Of a stretch of DNA of 64,000 nucleotides, positions 62,036-64,000 are shown in pieces. The stretch covers positions 1 to 64,000 of the forward strand of contig JAVBNG010000021.1 in NCBI GenBank assembly GCA_031551695.1, read 5' to 3'. The position numbers and the translations under genes are program-made. Source of the stretch: JAAYCI01 sp031551695 (lineage in GTDB: Bacteria; Bacillota; Clostridia; Oscillospirales; Ruminococcaceae). Below the pieces are notes generated by a model, which saw only the letters and a program-made list of their open reading frames with translations, searched no databases and had not been told where the DNA came from. Within the stretch, counting starts at the first letter, position 1. Every line of letters starts with the position of its first letter.

Positions 62036-62917
62036 ATGGCAAAGCGTCGCTGCATCCGCCTGTTGGCGCCGGTTCTGTGCGCCGCGCTGCTGGCGGCGTG
62101 CGCCTGGCCCGCCCCCACGGCAAGCGCGCCCGCCGCCACGCCGCAGCCCCCTGTGTTCGACGTTTACGACGATGAAACGGACACCCCCGCGCCGCTGCCC
62201 GCCATCACCGCGCCCGGGGCGGGCACCCCCCTTTCCGCCGCGCCGGTGGGCTTTTCCTTCGGCAAACAGCGCGACGGCGAAAACCGCCCGCTTTTGTGCC
62301 TTGCCGCGGAAGAACAATACGGCGGCTGGGGCTTTCTCGCCTTCGGCCCCGAAACAGACGCGGTGTACCTGACCTTTGACTTCGGCTTTGAAACAGGTTA
62401 CTCCGGCGATATCTTAGACACCCTGCAAAAAACCGGCGCTAAGGCCACTTTTTTTGTGGTGGGCCATTACCTGGACACCGCCCCCGACGCCGTGCGGCGC
62501 ATGGTGGAGGAAGGGCACTCTGTGGGCGGGCATTCCGTAAGCCACCCGGCCGCGCCCGGCGGCCTTGCGGCTCTCAGCGCAGAGGAGCGCCGGTATGAGA
62601 TAGCGGAAATCACCGCGCGGCTTTCGGACGATTACGGCTACGAAAGCCGCCTGTTCCGCTTCCCGGAGGGCATCTACAGCGAGGCAGCCCTTGCCGGCGC
62701 GGCCGCCCTTGGCCAGTACAGCGTGTTTTGGTCCTACGGCTATGCCGACTGGGACGCCGAGAACCAGCCGGACGAGGCCGCCGCGCTGCAAAACGCATTG
62801 GACGCGGCCTGCCCCGGCGCTATCTACCTGCTGCACCCGCAAAAAACAAACGCGGCCATATTGGAGCGGCTTATTTTGGGCCTGCGGAACAAAGGGTACC
62901 GCGTGTGCGCCCTGTAG
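62036..62917 (+). CDS. PdaA-like polysaccharide deacetylase lipoprotein
   Basis: The 293-residue protein has a signal peptide with lipobox LLAACAW, a Pro/Ala linker, and a NodB domain from about 105. Motif 1 is TFDFGFETGYSGDIL, close to the TFDNGYENGY form of PdaA rather than the general TFDDGP; the second position of the usual DD pair is Phe. The zinc histidines are in GHSVGGHSVSHP. PdaA removes the N-acetyl group of muramic acid in spore-cortex muramic-lactam synthesis. The sigma-A-type promoter would be unusual for a strictly forespore gene. Confidence 0.82.
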   Translation: MAKRRCIRLLAPVLCAALLAACAWPAPTASAPAATPQPPVFDVYDDETDTPAPLPAITAPGAGTPLSAAPVGFSFGKQRDGENRPLLCLAAEEQYGGWGFLAFGPETDAVYLTFDFGFETGYSGDILDTLQKTGAKATFFVVGHYLDTAPDAVRRMVEEGHSVGGHSVSHPAAPGGLAALSAEERRYEIAEITARLSDDYGYESRLFRFPEGIYSEAALAGAAALGQYSVFWSYGYADWDAENQPDEAAALQNALDAACPGAIYLLHPQKTNAAILERLILGLRNKGYRVCAL

Positions 62918-63050
62918 GGTTTTGGGCGCGCCGGGCGCCGCAAGATCGGGCGCCCATGAGGGCAACATATTATGACGCTCATATTATTAAAGTAAGTATA
63001 ACAGCCTGCAGCAGAAAGATATAAAGAAAGAGATTAAGGGGTACCTTCCT

Positions 63051-64000
63051 ATGACCGTGTTTGACTTTGTGGCCCTTGCCGGCGGCGTGGCACTGCTGAT
63101 TTACGGCATGAGCATCATGGGCAGCGGCCTTGAAAAGCTGGCCGGCGGCAAAATGGAAAGCGTTTTGCAGCGGCTTACATCTTCCACCGTCAAGGGGGTG
63201 GGCCTTGGGGCGCTGTTCACCGGGCTCATTCAAAGCTCTGCCGCCACCACCGTCATTTGCATCGGCCTTGTAAACAGCGGCATCATGCAGTTTCGCCAGG
63301 CCGTGGGCGTCATCATGGGCGCCAACATCGGCACCACCGTCACCGGGCAGCTCATCAGCCTGGCGGACATCTCCGGCGACAATATCCTGCTGCAAATACT
63401 AAAGCCTTCCACCCTTGCCCCGGCCGTCGCCTTTGCGGGCATGGTGCTGTACATGTTCTTCAAAAGCCAGCAAAAGCGCAACATCGGGCAGATTTTTCTC
63501 GGTTTCGGCATCATGTTTTCCGGCATTTTCGCCATGGAAGCCGCCGTGTTTCCCCTGCGGGAAAGCCCCGTGTTTTTGGAACTCTTCTCCACCCTCACAA
63601 ACCCCATCCTCGGCATCATCGCGGGCGCCGTCTTTACCGCCGCCATCCAGTCCTCTTCCGCCTCTGTGGGTGTTTTGCAGGCCCTTACGGTGACGGGCGC
63701 CATCACCTGGGGCAACGCCGTGCCCATCATTTTCGGGCAGAACATCGGCACCTGCGTCACCGCGTTTTTAGCCAGTGTGGGCGCGTCGCGCTCGGCAAAG
63801 CGCGTGGCCGTCACCCATCTTGTGTTCAACCTCAGCGGCACCGTGGTGTTCGCCGTCATCATTTACGCCATCAAGGGCATTTTCGGCATCCCCTTCTGGG
63901 ACGACCCCGTGAACAAAAGCGACATCGCCATGTTCCACACCTTCTTCAACGTCATCGTCACACTCGCATACATCCCCTTTGTAAACCTGTTGGTATGGAT
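63051..64000 (+). CDS. Na/Pi cotransporter (NptA/PNaS family), 3' end outside window
   Basis: The first 316 codons are visible and the frame runs off the right edge. AAGGGG precedes the ATG. The two inverted-repeat halves each hold a QSS motif: TGLIQSSAATTVICIG and TAAIQSSSASVGVLQ, typical of Na+/phosphate symporters, with GANIGTT and GQNIGTC after them. Bacterial members often add a C-terminal PhoU-like domain, which would be outside the window. It imports phosphate with Na+. A weak TATAAC lies about 55 bases upstream. Confidence 0.9.
   Translation, partial: MTVFDFVALAGGVALLIYGMSIMGSGLEKLAGGKMESVLQRLTSSTVKGVGLGALFTGLIQSSAATTVICIGLVNSGIMQFRQAVGVIMGANIGTTVTGQLISLADISGDNILLQILKPSTLAPAVAFAGMVLYMFFKSQQKRNIGQIFLGFGIMFSGIFAMEAAVFPLRESPVFLELFSTLTNPILGIIAGAVFTAAIQSSSASVGVLQALTVTGAITWGNAVPIIFGQNIGTCVTAFLASVGASRSAKRVAVTHLVFNLSGTVVFAVIIYAIKGIFGIPFWDDPVNKSDIAMFHTFFNVIVTLAYIPFVNLLVW

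Overview
The window looks like a chromosomal segment of an anaerobic, spore-forming, GC-rich member of the Clostridia, plausibly Oscillospirales-like (inference). The evidence is a glycine reductase operon with selenocysteine, a V/A-type ATPase operon, a SpoIID-type domain and a PdaA-like deacetylase, AAGGAGG ribosome binding sites, many TTG starts and sigma-A-type promoters. No SelD, rRNA, CRISPR array or prophage is visible. The only tRNA seen is tRNA-Sec.

Region 1 (1-12.8 kb, almost all minus strand) is a surface-glycan region. It opens with the tail of a MerR-like regulator and an internally deleted IS256-type element. An AT-richer block for a 3-amino-deoxyhexose follows (aminotransferase, GNAT acetyltransferase, FdtA-like cupin, GtrB-like glycosyltransferase). 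Next come two very large paralogous glycosyltransferases flanking a radical SAM protein with a coiled-coil tail, and a membrane acyltransferase. Region 2 (13-24.5 kb) is mixed: DUF4256, a DMT transporter, MscL, a phosphohexomutase, a TSCPD protein, a remarkable CinA/pseudo-sortase/SpoIID fusion, the NifS-ThiI sulfur-transfer pair and an Fe-S aldo/keto reductase.

Region 3 (24.5-37.3 kb) is the centrepiece, a selenium/glycine island. selC (tRNA-Sec), selB and selA lie on the minus strand. Diverging from selA is grdX-trxB-trxA-grdE-grdA-grdB-grdC-grdD. A sigma-A promoter, a single-aptamer glycine riboswitch and an intrinsic terminator precede grdX. GrdA (Sec44) and GrdB (Sec346) each contain an in-frame UGA that must be decoded by the adjacent sel genes. 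Glycine is sensed by the leader, reduced by GrdB/GrdA with electrons from TrxB/TrxA, and released by GrdC/GrdD as acetyl phosphate for ATP synthesis. A further terminator-like hairpin separates grdB from grdC.

Region 4 (37.4-50.8 kb) has a ROK sugar kinase, an ABC transporter with its GntR/YtrA-type repressor, and a nine-gene V/A-ATPase operon (ntpH-C-I-K-F-E-A-B-D in transcription order). A probable 6S RNA lies just upstream of that operon. Region 5 (50.3-64 kb) carries a DUF1292 protein, a frameshifted Big_2 protein, a cyclophilin lipoprotein, cardiolipin synthase, aldose epimerase, CysE, the glycolytic block pgk-tpiA-gpmI, an M20 dipeptidase, a PdaA-like deacetylase and a truncated Na/Pi cotransporter.

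Two dispersed intergenic repeat families were found by eye. One has at least five hairpin copies, three of which begin exactly at the TAG stop codon of the preceding gene. The other has two copies, beside selB and pgk.
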